From Bugulina stolonifera (Eukaryota; Bryozoa; Gymnolaemata; Cheilostomatida; Bugulidae): 64,000 nt of DNA. Shown one piece after another: positions 53,001-62,149 of this stretch; positions within the stretch are counted from its first letter, which is position 1, and each line of letters begins with the position of its first letter. Under the pieces are notes generated by a model that was not told the DNA's origin, did not search any database, and saw only the letters and a program-made list of their open reading frames with translations. Location: contig OW285193.1 of the NCBI GenBank assembly GCA_935421135.1, positions 10,774,099 through 10,838,098 of the forward strand, written 5' to 3'. The position numbers and the translations under genes were made by a program.

Positions 53001-56000
53001 TCCACCATAGTTTTTCAAATATGTATTGTGAATATTATTTTATAAACTTCAAATTTCCTTTGTTGTCATTGAAAAATGAAAGTATCTAATCTAATTACAG
53101 ATGCAATGAATGACAGAGAGTACCTGTATGCCTTTCTGAAACTTCCACAAGAAGAGAAGGAGTCATTCATAGCTTCCGAAGCTGAGAGAAGACGGACGTT
53201 CACCGCTCACTGGCCAATAGAAACCATTGTAAAGGCTAACGATTGTGCTAAGGAGGGTTTCTACTACACTGGTGTAGCAGATCGAGTACAGTGTGCTTTC
53301 TGTGGAGGAATAGTAAGAAACTAGGAAAGAGGAGATTTACCAAAACTTCAACACAAGAACTTCTTCAACTACTGCAAGATGGTGCAGAGTGAGTGTACAT
53401 ACATGTATACACTGTAGGCTATAGGCCTGTATCAAATCTTACTAATAGCTGTTTTGCCGTCGTCCGTCATGAATCGACCTTATCAAGTTGATTATTTCTG
53501 TATTTCTAAACAAGCCGTGTCAGAATATCCCGATCAATGAGTGTGGACTACCAAAAGACCTCATGACTAACCAACTGAGTAGCTCTCTCAGAACTGATGC
53601 TAGTAAGTTGTTACCAGACTATGGTTACTATAGAACACTATTGGGTTCTGGTATTGGTATTTATAGTTCTACTGGTTGATGTTATTGACTGTATATACAT
53701 GTATATACTAACAGTATAATATTGTTATAGAGCCAGCAACACTTGGAGACCTGAACATCAACACAGTGAGACCCAAGGATCCGTCACTATCTGTGTTCAC
53801 CAAGAGAAGGGATACATATCAAAGATATCCAGACAGTAACCCGGTCTCTACAGATAAATTATGTGAAGCTGAATTCTTCTATGAAGGAATGGGAGATAAA
53901 GTGAAGTGTTTCTGGTGTGATGGAGCTCTGGAGATGTGGAGCAAAGCAGATGATCCATGGGTAGAGCATGTCAAGAAAGTCTATATTATGGTCATATTAT
54001 TTCACTCCATGGGTCTTGTGTACTACCAGTTACTACCAGATACTACAGGTATGAGTTGATGTGTACCCTGGATGCACTTATGTCCAGCAAACTAAAGGAC
54101 TGGACTTTATTAGAAGGGGCAGATCTACCATGACTCCAGATAGCATCAGTACAGCTGAGAACTTAACCTATAACAAAAGAGACGTCTCCTTCCTTGGTAA
54201 GATTCTCAGGCTATACACCATTGTTGTAATATCTCAATATCTAGAGATGTTGGAACTTGAGATTTTATCTGCTAGCAAATAGTTTTTCCATGAATTTGTG
54301 TGGAAAAAAGTTTGAAAATTGTATGGTTGGCTGTATTTGCAACCAACCATTGAACAAATATCATTTCTATAGAGTAAATAGAAAGTTTTTGTTTCTATTG
54401 TATTAGAAAAATGTTGGTGTGGGATAATATTTTAATTATGAATAGTAGTACAAGACGCATTTTTTATATAGATTTATTTCCCAATATTTTGTTACTTGTC
54501 CAAGTAACATCATTTCATCCGCTGATGATGATACTTGGACAAGTAACGAAATATTAGGAAATAAATCTATATTAAAAATGCGTCTTTTACTACTATTCTA
54601 CTTACTACTTACTACTTTTACTACTTACTACTACTATTTCCAATTTCTAAAGGCCTTACATTGTATAGTCTGAGCATAATATTGTAATGGTTTCTGTGAT
54701 TTGGTGCGGTCGTCCTTGAACGACTATCGACCCAGAAATGAAGTGCCTATGAGTGGTAATAGGACTTCGCATTACATGAAAGATCGAGCGGTCTCAGTAG
54801 CCCAAATACTACCAAAGACGACCCATCTGATCTCAAGTCCGACCTTCAGACTATACAATGAAAGAGAGTAGTTCGACCTAGTAGGCGGTTCGCTAAGCGA
54901 ATGACCTAGTAAAAGGAAGAGAAAGTCTCTGTATCAAGTATAGATGTGTCTTTATTGAAAGCCAAGTGTAGACTGAGACAATGAACAGTAAAACAGTGCC
55001 CTTTATATAGTATAAGGACTTCCGGCCGACGTGACGTCGGGAAAAGACGACGTGTGGTCGTCCGGAAGTTGCGCAACAAGATGGCCGCCGGAAGCTCGAC
55101 GGCCGACCCAAAATAGGTCGGGTTCTACAAAAGTTGCTTATAATGGTCCAATTCATGTACAAAATGAATATCAATGGATTCTGAGAGGTCGGGCCTCTGT
55201 ACATGGGTATAAAAGGCGTTAAAAAGACTTAGTAACATTCATGCAGTTATATACGGTTATATAGTGGAACAATACATGAATAAGTAATGAGTATTAGCAC
55301 ATGGAGACACGTATGTAGACAGTAATTAATGGTTTGGACATGCAATGCAGTTTAAGGTAAGTATACGAACACTAATTATGAGAATGTGAGTGTCAGATGA
55401 GTAGCGCTATAACAACTACTGAGTGCATAAGGTGCGATGGAGCTTTGTCCGGGAGTTGGAGTCGTATACAAATGTCCTGTACCATCACATGGCCCCCCGA
55501 TCCTTGGCACTATCTCTTCGAGTATGTCTAAGGATCTGCTCCGTGAGCCGTTGGTGGAGGGATATTTCGTCTTGTACGGCTTCCGTCTGCTGGACTATAG
55601 TAAGCCGGTCTCTAACGTGTGAGTGAAGAAGTCTCTGCTGGAGTATGTGCAATTGGTGCCTGAGGCGTCCGAGACGATTGCTTAAAGTGGCACACAATCG
55701 TTCTCTCTCCTTCTGGAATTCTGCTGTAGGTGTGCGTGATTCAAGAGTCTTCTTTGTGTTTTTAGTATCTGGAGGGCTGGTCGACAATGGGACGGCCTTG
55801 TCTGATCCGGATCTAGCTTTAGGCGGCCGGGGCCGACGTTTGGGTATGTCATAAGTATCAGTCCCTCTATGGTCCAAGGCTGGAGGGTCCATGCGAGTCT
55901 GTGGTCGCTTTGGACTGCCTAGTCGCTCCCAGGGCGACTTTCTTTTGCTTGTTTTCTTTGGGGCAGGAGGAGGTGTCAGTCGCACCACTGCTGCTCTGGC

Positions 56001-59000
56001 TTCAGCTTCTGGAGGAGCTGGTATAGTGAAAGGTTTTGGTCCTACGTCTGCTGGGATACATGAGGCGTAGGCGACCCTCTTGTCGAGCTTCATCGCCTTG
56101 AGGAAAAGCTGGAACATGTGGGAATCCACTTCATACTGGATGGCTCCGTGGCCTGTCTGGCTTTGATGCTGATAGACAGTCTCTGCATCACGGGCGCTGA
56201 CTCCACAGGAACAGAAGAACTGGGTAAAGTGTTGGCGTGTGTGAGCCTTGATGGTGTTCTCCGTCCCTTCTAGCCTACATAGTCGACAATAGGAGTTCCT
56301 TCCTTTACATCGGGCTGTCCGACGTATATCACTACTGGTCCGTGGAGAGATCCAGCAAAGTTGAGACTGCGGCATAGGCGTCTCTGGAGAGGTCTCTATA
56401 AGAGAAAGTGTAGATACAAGAGGTTGATCATTTAGATTATCAATGTTTGCGTAGGCCGAGTCGTCCTCGTCACCCGACTCAGTCACACTGTGTACAATAT
56501 CATTGAAGTACATATGCGTGTCCGAGGTCGTCCCGGAGGGGAGGCGGTGCATGTCCGAGTCGGTTAGGACGGTATCGTCCTGAAGTACCGAAGGTACTTC
56601 AGCATGACCCGACCCGACTGGCACGACCTCATCCCTCGAGGAGCTCCCGAGATCAGCATATAAGTCGTCGTCGCCCAAAAGCAACAGTACCTCGTCCAAG
56701 TCTATTGGCTCACCTGGCAAATCCATGAGTAGGCCGACTAGGGAGGGCACCGCCCTCGTTGATGAGTCTTGAATAGAGTGCTCTGTTGTCCGACTAGGTG
56801 TTGACTGAGTGATGGTGTTGAAGGTACTGGGGGATTCATCTGGATCCTGGCCTTTTATAGGTGTGGGGGCTGCCCTGGTTCTCCTTGTGGTGTGCGACGT
56901 TACGTCTGCAACAGCTGGCTTCTCACCATGTAGTAGAACTACGTTGCGGCGGAAGTGCACTTGTCTGACCCCTGTTGTTAGATCTATTTTGATCTCAAGG
57001 TTGTCTGGGTCACCGGATCCGTCTGTGGAATTGGAGAGTAAACACGGGCCTGGCCGTGTCGGCCTACGATAGGTAGTCGTCTGGGCAGCCCATTTGTGAT
57101 GAATTCTTTCTAGTATAACCTCTGGGGGTCGGCCTCGCTTCCACCGGGCCTTCCTCCTGTATGATAGGGGTCTGTTTTCCCTAGTGTAGGGCGTTAGCAT
57201 CCGGACGTAGGAGGGTCTACCTTTTGGACCTCTGCCCCAGTCGGGCGGCGGGAATATCGGGTGCTGGAAATAGTCGACAGCACCTTCCTCGAGGCGGTTT
57301 GCACCTTGTCTACGCTCTTGGATGCGCGGCTTTTTAGCCTGTCGGCCCTGGTCCTCTACTTGCCTCTTCTTCTTCGCTGTTCCTCCCTCGGCTTCTAGCC
57401 CTCCTATCGGGTGGCCAGGGCGTCGGCATTGTTCATCGACGCCATGCGGAGTTGTACTAGGCGGTAATGATCCTTTTCCTCCCTCGGCCCTGGATCCTCT
57501 GTGGGGGTGTCCTTGACGTCGGCATTGATCATCGACGTCGGGCGCAGGTGTACTAAGTGATGAGCTTCCCGTTCCTCCCTCGGCCCTGGATCCTCTGTGG
57601 GGGTGTCCTTGACGTCGGCATTGATCATCGGCGTCGGGCGCAGGTGTACTAGGTACTGAATTATCCGTTCCTCCCTCGGCCCCTGGTCCTCTGTGTGGGT
57701 GTCCAGGACGTCGGCATGGGTCATCGACGTCGGGCGGAGGCGTACTAGGCTTCATCTCAGGCATCGTCCTCAATGTATAAGGGCTTCCCGTTCTATTGAC
57801 ACACGGCCATTGATCTCGGCTGGTGTATACCTTAGCGGTATGGCAGTTGACAGAGCACTTGTGTTTAGTCAGGTAGGGCATCCCTAGGACGCCATCTTCT
57901 GGTATGGAACCGATGAGGAACAGTTCTTGGCTAAAGGTGCGACCGACTACCATAGGTAGCCTTACCATCCCCTCGAACCTGAGAGTCGAACCGTCGGCCA
58001 TCTTGCCGTATGGCTGACTTACTGGTAGGACCTCTAGGTCGGGTCTCTGCAGCTTCTTCAGGATGCGAGGTGATATTAGGTTGGTCGTACAGCCCGTGTC
58101 CAAGAGTAGGGTTACATTTTGGCTACACAGTCGTCCTTGTATGTACAGGCTAGGTACATGCGGCTTCACATACGTCACTTGAGTCACTGTTTTAGAAGGG
58201 GGGTCGGCCTTGCCGACCGGATACTTGGGACGGTCTTCCGAGATGGAAATGTGAGAGGTGTGAGGAACTTGTAGGGCCCGAGTGTCAGCCTCTACTGTCT
58301 CGGGCCGGAGCCTTTTCCCGACTCGGGTACTGGCGGCTCAGGATATGTGGGGGGAGTGTTCCCATTGGTCCGTTGAGGAGGGGGACCAGGCTTTTTGCTG
58401 GTCTGCCAGGAGGGTCTGTTCCGAGGTCCTGGTGCTCTGGGGGCGTCTAGTAATCCTCGAAGTCGTCTGACTTCTTGGCTGAGTGTCTGGATGGCCTCTT
58501 TCAGGTCGTTGATCCAGGTCATGTCGGAGTTCACTGTATTTATTTGGGGTGTCTCCGGCTCGGGTTCTGTGACTGCCCTGATTTGGTGTGCTTTACTTCC
58601 ACGGGAAGGTCCCTTGACGAGCAGGAAGTCGTTTCCGGCTCGGACGGCCGAGTCCACATCTCTGGGGTTTATTGCCAAGAGGTGTCTCTGTAGGTGTCCG
58701 TCCTCAAGAGAGTTACTGAAGTTTTCCACAGCCAATACCCGGCGGTGCGCTTCGGGTAGTTCCTGGAAGGCCACATGTACAAGTTTCTTAACTAAGGTGG
58801 CATGTTCTTGTAATGACATGCCGGGATCTTTCCGCAGCTGTATGAGCTGGAGTCTAGCTTCTTTATCAGTTAACCCGTATCGGGCGCGTAGAGCTTCGAA
58901 GATCCCTTCTGAGGTGCCGGGTCGGCCACATTCTTGTGCCGGTCCCTTGAGGGCCTCTCTTAGGTGAAGGTACATGGCTGCCGGGCTCCAATCATTGGCC

Positions 59001-61872
59001 TCGGCTATCGTCAGGAATTGTTCTATAAAGAACTCGACGTCTCCTTGTCCGTCGAACTGTGGTGTCTTGAAAGAGGGTTGAGGCGGCTGAGGTCGAGCTA
59101 CTTCTATGTATTGTCCGATTACCTCTACTAGCCTGTCTATATCGCTAGCCATTGCTGAGTATAGATGGAGCCTCTTTAGTGAATGGGACGTGTCGTCCTC
59201 AGTTGGATGTCGGTAGGGTGTCGGGTAGTGAGTAAACTTCTTTGATTTGTTAGGCCGGGTCGGCCTGATGGTCGTACTGAGTACCGTCAATCTATTCTGG
59301 ATCCGAGGTCGGTCTTTGATTGAAGATCCGGCGTAGGTCGGGCTACATCCAGCGGAACCACGAGAATTATGGGTGCACTTTAGCGTTTGTCACCTTCTCG
59401 TATCCAAGGTTCCCGGGTCCGAGTCCTTAATCGCCGTCGAAGTATTGAAGAATGAGGTCGGTCGGGTTACCCGAGGCCGAGGTCACCTTCCTTCGCTTCG
59501 TATCGTAAGAGTACGACCTTAGAATCCCACCGCTGCCACCAATGTAATGGTTTCTGTGATTTGGTGCGGTCGTCCTTGGACGACTATCGACCCAGAAATG
59601 AAGTGCCTATGAGTGGTAATAGGACTTCGCATTACATGAAAGATCGAGCGGTCTCAGTAGCCCAAATACTACCAAAGACGACCCATCTGATCTCAAGTCC
59701 GACCTTCAGACTATACAAGGAAAGAGAGTAGTTCGACCTAGTAGGCGGTTCGCAAAGCGAATGACCTAGTAAAAGGAAGAGAAAGTCTCTGTATCAAGTA
59801 TAGATGTGTCTTTATTGAAAGCCAAGTGTAGACTGAGACAATGAACAGTAAAACAGTGCCCTTTATATAGTATAAGGACTTCCGGCCGACGTGACGTCGG
59901 GAAAAGACGACGTGTGGTCGTCCGGAAGTTGCGCAACAAGATGGCCGCCGGAAGCCCGACCCAAAATAGGTCGGGTTCTACAAAAGTTGCTTATAATGGT
60001 CCAATTCATGTACAAAATGAATATCAATGGATTCTGAGAGGTCGGGCCTCTGTACATGGGTATAAAAGGCGTTAAAAAGACTTAGTAACATTCATGCAGT
60101 TATATACGGTTATATAGTGGAACAATACATGAATAAGTAATGAGTATTAGCACATGGAGACACGTATGTAGACAGTAATTAATGGTTCGGACATGCAATG
60201 CAGTTTAAGGTAAGTATACGAACACTAATTATGAGAATGTGAGTGTCAGATGAGTAGCGCTATAACAACTACTGAGTGCGTAAGGTGCGATGGAGCTTTG
60301 TCCGGGAGTTGGAGTCGTATACAAATGTCCTGTACCATCACAATATGCACTATAATGTTCAATTCACTTACTATTTGGGTATCATTATTTGCTTCTATTA
60401 GCTTGGTCTCAGTGGCCTTGTGTAATGCTTGTAGAGTGACTACCTGTGAATATGGATGAAAAAAAAAGGAAAAAAAAGGAATAACATTATTTTAACAAAT
60501 AAATCAAGACAATACTTTAATTAAAAAGAACTGAAGCAATATTCAAAGCATCACACATACAGTACACTGGGTATTACATGTATGTTTAGCAAATAATAGG
60601 GTATACAAGCTACATGTACTCCTACTTCCTTGTATTACATCATCTGAACGCAGCTTTCACCTAAGGCCTACTAGTCAGCGTAGTGCTACGCTAGTAGCTA
60701 GTAGTCCTACTAGCTAGCTAGCATGACACTGACTAGTAGGCCTTAGGGCTACTAGCTAGTACTAGTAGTACTAAGTCCTACTAGCTAGTAGCCCTCTACC
60801 CCCATTTACCAAATCAATCACCTGTTTTTTAGTTTCATGATACTTGTTTCTTAATTCATCTGTTTTCATTTCTTCTGCTTGAAGGAGTCTGTCTTTCTCA
60901 GCCAGTGTCTGAAGAAAACCAGCAGCCGTTCATATTCACAGTAATAATGCATCGGATACTAGTAGAACGTATTACTTATATACAACTTTTACACTTTACT
61001 AACAAGCCGAATATTATTAAAAAATTAGACCTGAAACTAACCGCATTTATTATGAGCACAATATGGATTCTTTTCAGTGTATTAAGTATAGAAGAAAGGA
61101 ATATAGTATGTGGATGCAGTAGGCATCCAGGCGGGTCACAATGCATAAAGTCATCCAATTGGAATCAGTTCGAACAATCAGAGTCTAGTATTACCTCCGT
61201 CTGTTCAGTATGAAGAGAAACAAGCTGTTTCATTTCCTGTTGTACTTCTTTAAACTGTGACACGAATTTGTTTATCGTTTTCTGTTGAGTTTTACATTGA
61301 GAGGATAATTCTTGGATTTTATGGTGTAGTTTGGGAAGTTCTTCTTCAGCACTCTAAAATAGTGATCTAACAAATTACTGAAATGGTACATCTTTAGGCA
61401 TCATAATCAGTTAGAGGTTTTCTCTCCCATGACTATCCTTAGGAAAGGTGAGATAACTTCTGATATCGATTATTAGTAGTGTAGTTATTAAAGCAACTAT
61501 CAAGTTAGTTACTTGGTTACTACAAGACTAGTGTCTTTGCAGCCTCTTGAACTGGCTGCAAATAAATATGACAAGGTGACTGCTGAGTCTAGGAGAAAGA
61601 ATCTAGAGGCCTACATTTTTTCCCAGAACCGATAGACAAGCCCATGTACACATTGGACAGCTTCAGTGCAGATTTACCTCTAGTTTAGATGCTTTCTTGC
61701 ACTCCAGTTTCAACTGATGTCTGGTATCTGATAGCCTTTGTTGCAGGTTGTCCAGTTTCTCTTGCAGGACTTTATTCTTTTCTTGTAGAGCAGAGATCTC
61801 AGTCTTCATTGCAGAGTTCTGCTGTAACAACCCACTGTTCCTTTCCAGTATACCCTCAGTCTCCGTCTGTAC
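50066..61872 (-). CDS. Coiled-coil protein, 5' end missing
   Basis: Nine exons splice in frame on the minus strand: 61872-61678, 61353-61195, 60908-60822, 60443-60372, 52617-52537, 52422-52234, 52070-51964, 51365-51215 and 50134-50066. They give 369 residues to the TGA. Most junctions are phase 0. Exons 1-4 and 6 are heptad-like coiled coil (QEKNKVLQEKLDNLQQRL; QFKEVQQEMKQLVSLH; EKDRLLQAEEMKTDELRNKY). Later exons are polar, with a His/Asn-rich stretch (SQQHHHSNHSNHRKHH) and a final helical RLDAIINEMEKRR. Upstream exons were not found and may lie beyond 64000. The resemblance is to generic centrosomal or scaffold coiled coils; I assign no family. The 7.75-kb intron between 60372 and 52617 holds an opposite-strand BIR gene remnant and an LTR retrotransposon that runs in the same direction as this gene. 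Confidence 0.82.
50424..50966. repeat. 19-bp minisatellite (GTGTATGTAGTGTGGTATA)
   Basis: About 28 tandem units with TATA/GTGG/ATGG variants in the last intron of the coiled-coil gene. The 202-codon open frame across it is a repeat artefact (Thr/His/Tyr only). Confidence 0.95.
52845..54196 (+). pseudogene. Inhibitor-of-apoptosis (BIR) gene remnant, nested in an intron
   Basis: BIR domains bind zinc and, in IAPs, caspases or their regulators. Exon candidates are 52845-52980, 53101-53388, 53524-53602, 53731-53978 and 54064-54196. BIR1 keeps CAFC, the 16-residue gap, His, 6 residues and Cys, but the conserved Trp is replaced by TAG (53322-53324). BIR2 has CFWC and DDPWVEH. Its final Cys (YPGC) then comes 85 bp later, and no canonical intron can remove exactly those bases while keeping the H-x6-C spacing. 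The join 53388 to 53524 is also out of phase unless a weaker donor (after 53379) is used. No RING is found before the hairpin MITE and LTR element that follow. It is most likely a recently broken copy; RNA editing of the TAG is a remote alternative. It runs opposite to the host coiled-coil gene. Confidence 0.8.
54441..54597. mobile_element. Palindromic MITE, second copy of the 18112-18261 family
   Basis: The ends are AATAGTAGTACAAGACGCAT and the near-inverse. The centre TTACTTGTCCAAGTAACATC is followed by its inverse. It is less perfect than the copy at 18112 and sits just downstream of the BIR remnant. Confidence 0.88.
54683..55489 (-). repeat. 3' LTR
   Basis: 807 bp, almost identical to 59543-60342. 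It has a 7-bp insertion relative to the 5' LTR near 55095-55105 (GGCCGAC context). It contains minus-strand AATAAA near 54951 and the YY1-like word AAGATGGCCGCC. Confidence 0.95.
55485..58313 (-). CDS. Retrotransposon protease / unknown ORF2, expressed by -1 frameshift
   Basis: About 942 codons from the slip site. Residue numbers here count from 58187. The first part is a retroviral-type aspartic protease with the active-site motif LLLDTGCTTNLIS near residue 30 and GVLGMPYL as the likely flap-distal segment. Next come about four 32-residue repeats (DDQCRRQGHPHRG, 57400-57750), then a basic region (YRRKARWKRGRPPEVILERI) and an acidic region. Two Cys/His motifs follow, CRLCRLEG...HTRQH near 633-655 and CSCG...HQSQTGH near 657-685. 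A Pro/Lys-rich part and a helical, Leu- and Gln-rich tail end it. Reverse transcriptase, RNase H and integrase are absent. The length and openness argue for selection on the product or a very recent insertion. The function of the region after the protease is unknown. Confidence 0.82.
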   Translation of the reverse strand, partial: RLRPETVEADTRALQVPHTSHISISEDRPKYPVGKADPPSKTVTQVTYVKPHVPSLYIQGRLCSQNVTLLLDTGCTTNLISPRILKKLQRPDLEVLPVSQPYGKMADGSTLRFEGMVRLPMVVGRTFSQELFLIGSIPEDGVLGMPYLTKHKCSVNCHTAKVYTSRDQWPCVNRTGSPYTLRTMPEMKPSTPPPDVDDPCRRPGHPHRGPGAEGGTDNSVPSTPAPDADDQCRRQGHPHRGSRAEGGTGSSSLSTPAPDVDDQCRRQGHPHRGSRAEGGKGSLPPSTTPHGVDEQCRRPGHPIGGLEAEGGTAKKKRQVEDQGRQAKKPRIQERRQGANRLEEGAVDYFQHPIFPPPDWGRGPKGRPSYVRMLTPYTRENRPLSYRRKARWKRGRPPEVILERIHHKWAAQTTTYRRPTRPGPCLLSNSTDGSGDPDNLEIKIDLTTGVRQVHFRRNVVLLHGEKPAVADVTSHTTRRTRAAPTPIKGQDPDESPSTFNTITQSTPSRTTEHSIQDSSTRAVPSLVGLLMDLPGEPIDLDEVLLLLGDDDLYADLGSSSRDEVVPVGSGHAEVPSVLQDDTVLTDSDMHRLPSGTTSDTHMYFNDIVHSVTESGDEDDSAYANIDNLNDQPLVSTLSLIETSPETPMPQSQLCWISPRTSSDIRRTARCKGRNSYCRLCRLEGTENTIKAHTRQHFTQFFCSCGVSARDAETVYQHQSQTGHGAIQYEVDSHMFQLFLKAMKLDKRVAYASCIPADVGPKPFTIPAPPEAEARAAVVRLTPPPAPKKTSKRKSPWERLGSPKRPQTRMDPPALDHRGTDTYDIPKRRPRPPKARSGSDKAVPLSTSPPDTKNTKKTLESRTPTAEFQKERERLCATLSNRLGRLRHQLHILQQRLLHSHVRDRLTIVQQTEAVQDEISLHQRLTEQILRHTRRDSAKDRGAM
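55490..55500 (-). promoter_or_regulatory. Polypurine tract next to the 3' LTR
   Basis: The minus strand reads TCGGGGGGCCA directly before the LTR start TGTGATGG. The long ORF runs through it and stops at the TGA inside the first bases of the LTR. Confidence 0.75.
57380..57760 (-). repeat. 96-bp in-frame tandem repeat inside ORF2
   Basis: About four copies of a 96-bp unit (32 codons) containing GGGGTGTCCTTGACGTCGGC on the plus strand. Since the period is a multiple of three, the reading frame is preserved. Copy number may vary between insertions. Confidence 0.85.
58275..58319 (-). promoter_or_regulatory. -1 ribosomal frameshift signal between gag and the protease ORF
   Basis: In the gag frame the slippery heptamer reads G GGA AAA (58319-58313). 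After a 6-nt spacer comes an 8-bp perfect stem GGCCCGAG (58306-58299) and CTCGGGCC (58282-58275) with a 16-nt loop. The codon starting at 58313 is in the frame of the downstream ORF, which is open from there. That ORF has no ATG before its protease active site. Confidence 0.85.
58292..59152 (-). CDS. Retrotransposon gag polyprotein
   Basis: 286 residues from the ATG at 59152 (MASDIDRLVEVIGQ); the frame is open further upstream but without an ATG. It has a Retrotrans_gag-type helical core, with TPQFDGQGDVEFFIEQFL near residue 35-52 and RARYGLTDKEARLQLIQLRK further on. A short coiled coil (NDLKEAIQTLSQEVRRLRG) and a Pro-rich basic tail follow. No CCHC zinc knuckle is seen, unlike most Ty3/Gypsy gags. 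Its role would be assembly of virus-like particles in the cytoplasm. The last codons overlap the frameshift site at 58313-58319. The frame is intact. Confidence 0.85.
   Translation of the reverse strand: MASDIDRLVEVIGQYIEVARPQPPQPSFKTPQFDGQGDVEFFIEQFLTIAEANDWSPAAMYLHLREALKGPAQECGRPGTSEGIFEALRARYGLTDKEARLQLIQLRKDPGMSLQEHATLVKKLVHVAFQELPEAHRRVLAVENFSNSLEDGHLQRHLLAINPRDVDSAVRAGNDFLLVKGPSRGSKAHQIRAVTEPEPETPQINTVNSDMTWINDLKEAIQTLSQEVRRLRGLLDAPRAPGPRNRPSWQTSKKPGPPPQRTNGNTPPTYPEPPVPESGKGSGPRQ
59523..59541 (-). promoter_or_regulatory. Primer-binding site, tRNA-Leu
   Basis: The plus strand reads AATCCCACCGCTGCCACCA, which equals the 3' end of animal tRNA-Leu (AAG/UAG type) including CCA. It lies one base inside the 5' LTR, exactly where a minus-strand element needs its primer site. 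Confidence 0.9.
59543..60342 (-). repeat. 5' LTR
   Basis: 800 bp. On the minus strand a TATA box (CTATATAAAG) lies at 59870-59861 and AATAAA at 59816-59811, about 45 nt downstream. This gives a U3, a short R and a U5 of about 270 bp. Confidence 0.95.
59861..59870 (-). promoter_or_regulatory. LTR TATA box
   Basis: Minus-strand CTATATAAAG in the 5' LTR. The same word is present in the 3' LTR near 55001-55010. AATAAA follows within about 50 nt, consistent with a promoter directly ahead of a short R region. Confidence 0.6.
60660..60795. repeat. CTAG-rich self-complementary stretch
   Basis: Overlapping words ACTAGCTAGTAG, GTAGTCCTACTAGC and TACTAGTAGTA in an intron of the coiled-coil gene. GACTAGTAGGCCTTAG and its inverse CTAAGGCCTACTAGTC enclose part of it. 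Confidence 0.75.
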
Positions 61873-62005
61873 CTGGTTACATAACAAGAGTAGCAAATGA
61901 TTGTACGAGTGATCTAACTATACTACTGTGCTACATATTAGATAGTTGATATGTACGCTGTAACTATTTTACTACCATAACCATACCACTGACACTCCAC
62001 TGCTA

Positions 62006-62149
62006 GGTACAGTAGTGGAGAAATTTAGATAGCCTTAGTTCCTTGTTTGGGGTAAGGGCGGTCAACCAACAAAAATAGAGAAGAAAACTTCTCCTGCTTC
62101 AATTTTGGCGAAGAATAAAGGCTATCTTAAATTTCTCTACTTCTGCACC
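62006..62149. mobile_element. MITE, TA-GGTGCAG family, copy 3 (degenerate ends)
   Basis: Begins GGTACAGTAGTGGAGAAATT after TA and ends TTTCTCTACTTCTGCACC, without an intact TA on the right. The interior GTAAGGGCGGTCAACCA is shared with the copy at 30014. Confidence 0.85.

Larger units (their letters stand above)
54683..60342 (-). mobile_element. Young LTR retrotransposon with gag and protease ORF but no visible RT or integrase
   Basis: 5.66-kb element read on the minus strand. The LTRs (60342-59543 as 5', 55489-54683 as 3') differ by five substitutions and one 7-bp indel, so insertion is recent. Termini are TGTGATGG and CCATTACA. ATAT flanks both ends (54679-54682, 60343-60346). The primer site matches a tRNA-Leu 3' end, and a purine tract precedes the 3' LTR. 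Coding order is gag (59152-58292), a -1 frameshift signal, then a long ORF (to 55485) starting with an aspartic protease. No reverse transcriptase, RNase H or integrase motif is present in either frame, so mobility would depend on another element. Its base composition is clearly GC-richer than the surrounding DNA. The gag and PBS look Ty3/Gypsy-like. Confidence 0.93.

Noticed and set aside
58395..58967. 190-codon plus-strand frame
   Set aside because: It is antisense to the gag ORF; GC-rich coding DNA gives such shadows.
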